The translations under genes were made by a program, and so were the position numbers. A DNA stretch of 64,000 nt from an uncultured bacterium (lineage in GTDB: Bacteria; Patescibacteriota; Gracilibacteria; Absconditabacterales; Absconditicoccaceae): NCBI GenBank assembly GCA_947169045.1, contig CAMVOC010000003.1, positions 1-64,000 on the forward strand, in the 5' to 3' direction. Below, in pieces: positions 63,999 to 64,000 of the stretch; the stretch's first letter is position 1, and each line of letters opens with the position of its first letter. Below the pieces are notes generated by a model, which was not told the DNA's origin, did not search any database, and was given only the letters and a program-made list of their open reading frames with translations.

Positions 63999-64000
63999 GG

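Noticed and set aside
1..64000. Widespread pseudogenes or sequencing errors as the cause of broken genes
   Set aside because: Breaks are only TGA, never TAA/TAG or frameshifts, and fall on conserved glycines.

Overview
This 64 kb window comes from a bacterium that reads UGA as glycine (genetic code 25). That points to the Absconditabacteria (SR1) / Gracilibacteria lineages of the Candidate Phyla Radiation. With the standard code almost every gene breaks at in-frame TGA codons. With TGA read as Gly, the pieces join into full-length proteins and the Gly falls on conserved positions: the SEC-C motif of SecA, the Nudix box, the cytoplasmic loop of MraY, SHMT and PilB. TAA and TAG remain stops. 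The DNA is AT-rich, Shine-Dalgarno signals are weak, and promoters of TTGACT / TATAAT type are easy to see. T exceeds A and G exceeds C on the + strand under genes of both orientations, so the window probably lies on one replichore.

Layout. 1-273 is the end of a membrane protein (+). 385-638 is a minus-strand tRNA cluster (Leu, Gln, initiator Met). 798-3921 (+) carries a zinc-ribbon membrane protein, a pilus-like protein, thioredoxin and MraY. 3918-13549 (-) carries an unknown 728-aa protein, a LepA that lacks its GTPase domain, an 826-aa membrane-anchored PKD protein, a DedA-PAP2 fusion, MurE and a Nudix hydrolase. 13735-15223 (+) carries rpsO and rpsA. 15275-17504 (-) carries ATP synthase b and a duplicated c subunit plus a divergent TagO/WecA-like enzyme. 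17635-21802 (+) carries RNase HI, SecG, a peptide-binding-type protein, a site-2 protease and an acidic protein. 21847-24510 (-) is a ClpC-type ATPase, 24686-27841 (+) SecA, 27886-29589 (-) Der. 29809-33909 (+) carries a type II topoisomerase A subunit and ProS. 33946-35477 (-) carries a Cys-rich anchored protein, a small protein and FtsE. 35663-36982 (+) is an MFS transporter and 36965-37258 (-) a small helical protein.

37502-50803 (+) is one open frame for a giant exported protein of 4433 residues. It is followed by an RluA-family pseudouridine synthase. YchF (-), a DivIC/FtsB-like protein (+) and a UvrB fragment (-) come next. 54336-59243 (+) carries SecD, a lipoprotein, PilB and a small membrane protein. 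59305-62509 (-) carries ValS, a cytidylate-kinase-like enzyme and a 28-residue basic peptide. glyA (+) closes the window.

How it fits together. Export is well represented (SecA, SecG, SecD, SecD-linked lipoprotein, M50 protease, PilB and a pilus-like protein), which suits a cell that displays very large surface proteins. MraY, MurE and the TagO-like enzyme belong to cell-wall or wall-glycan synthesis. Three things stand out beyond the recoding: a strongly over-represented 10-mer, TCAGCTTTTT (23 copies counted by eye); two universal proteins (LepA, UvrB) kept only as C-terminal parts without their P-loop domain; and a duplicated c subunit with a two-carboxylate, Na+-type signature. All calls are by reading; no database search or computation was run.
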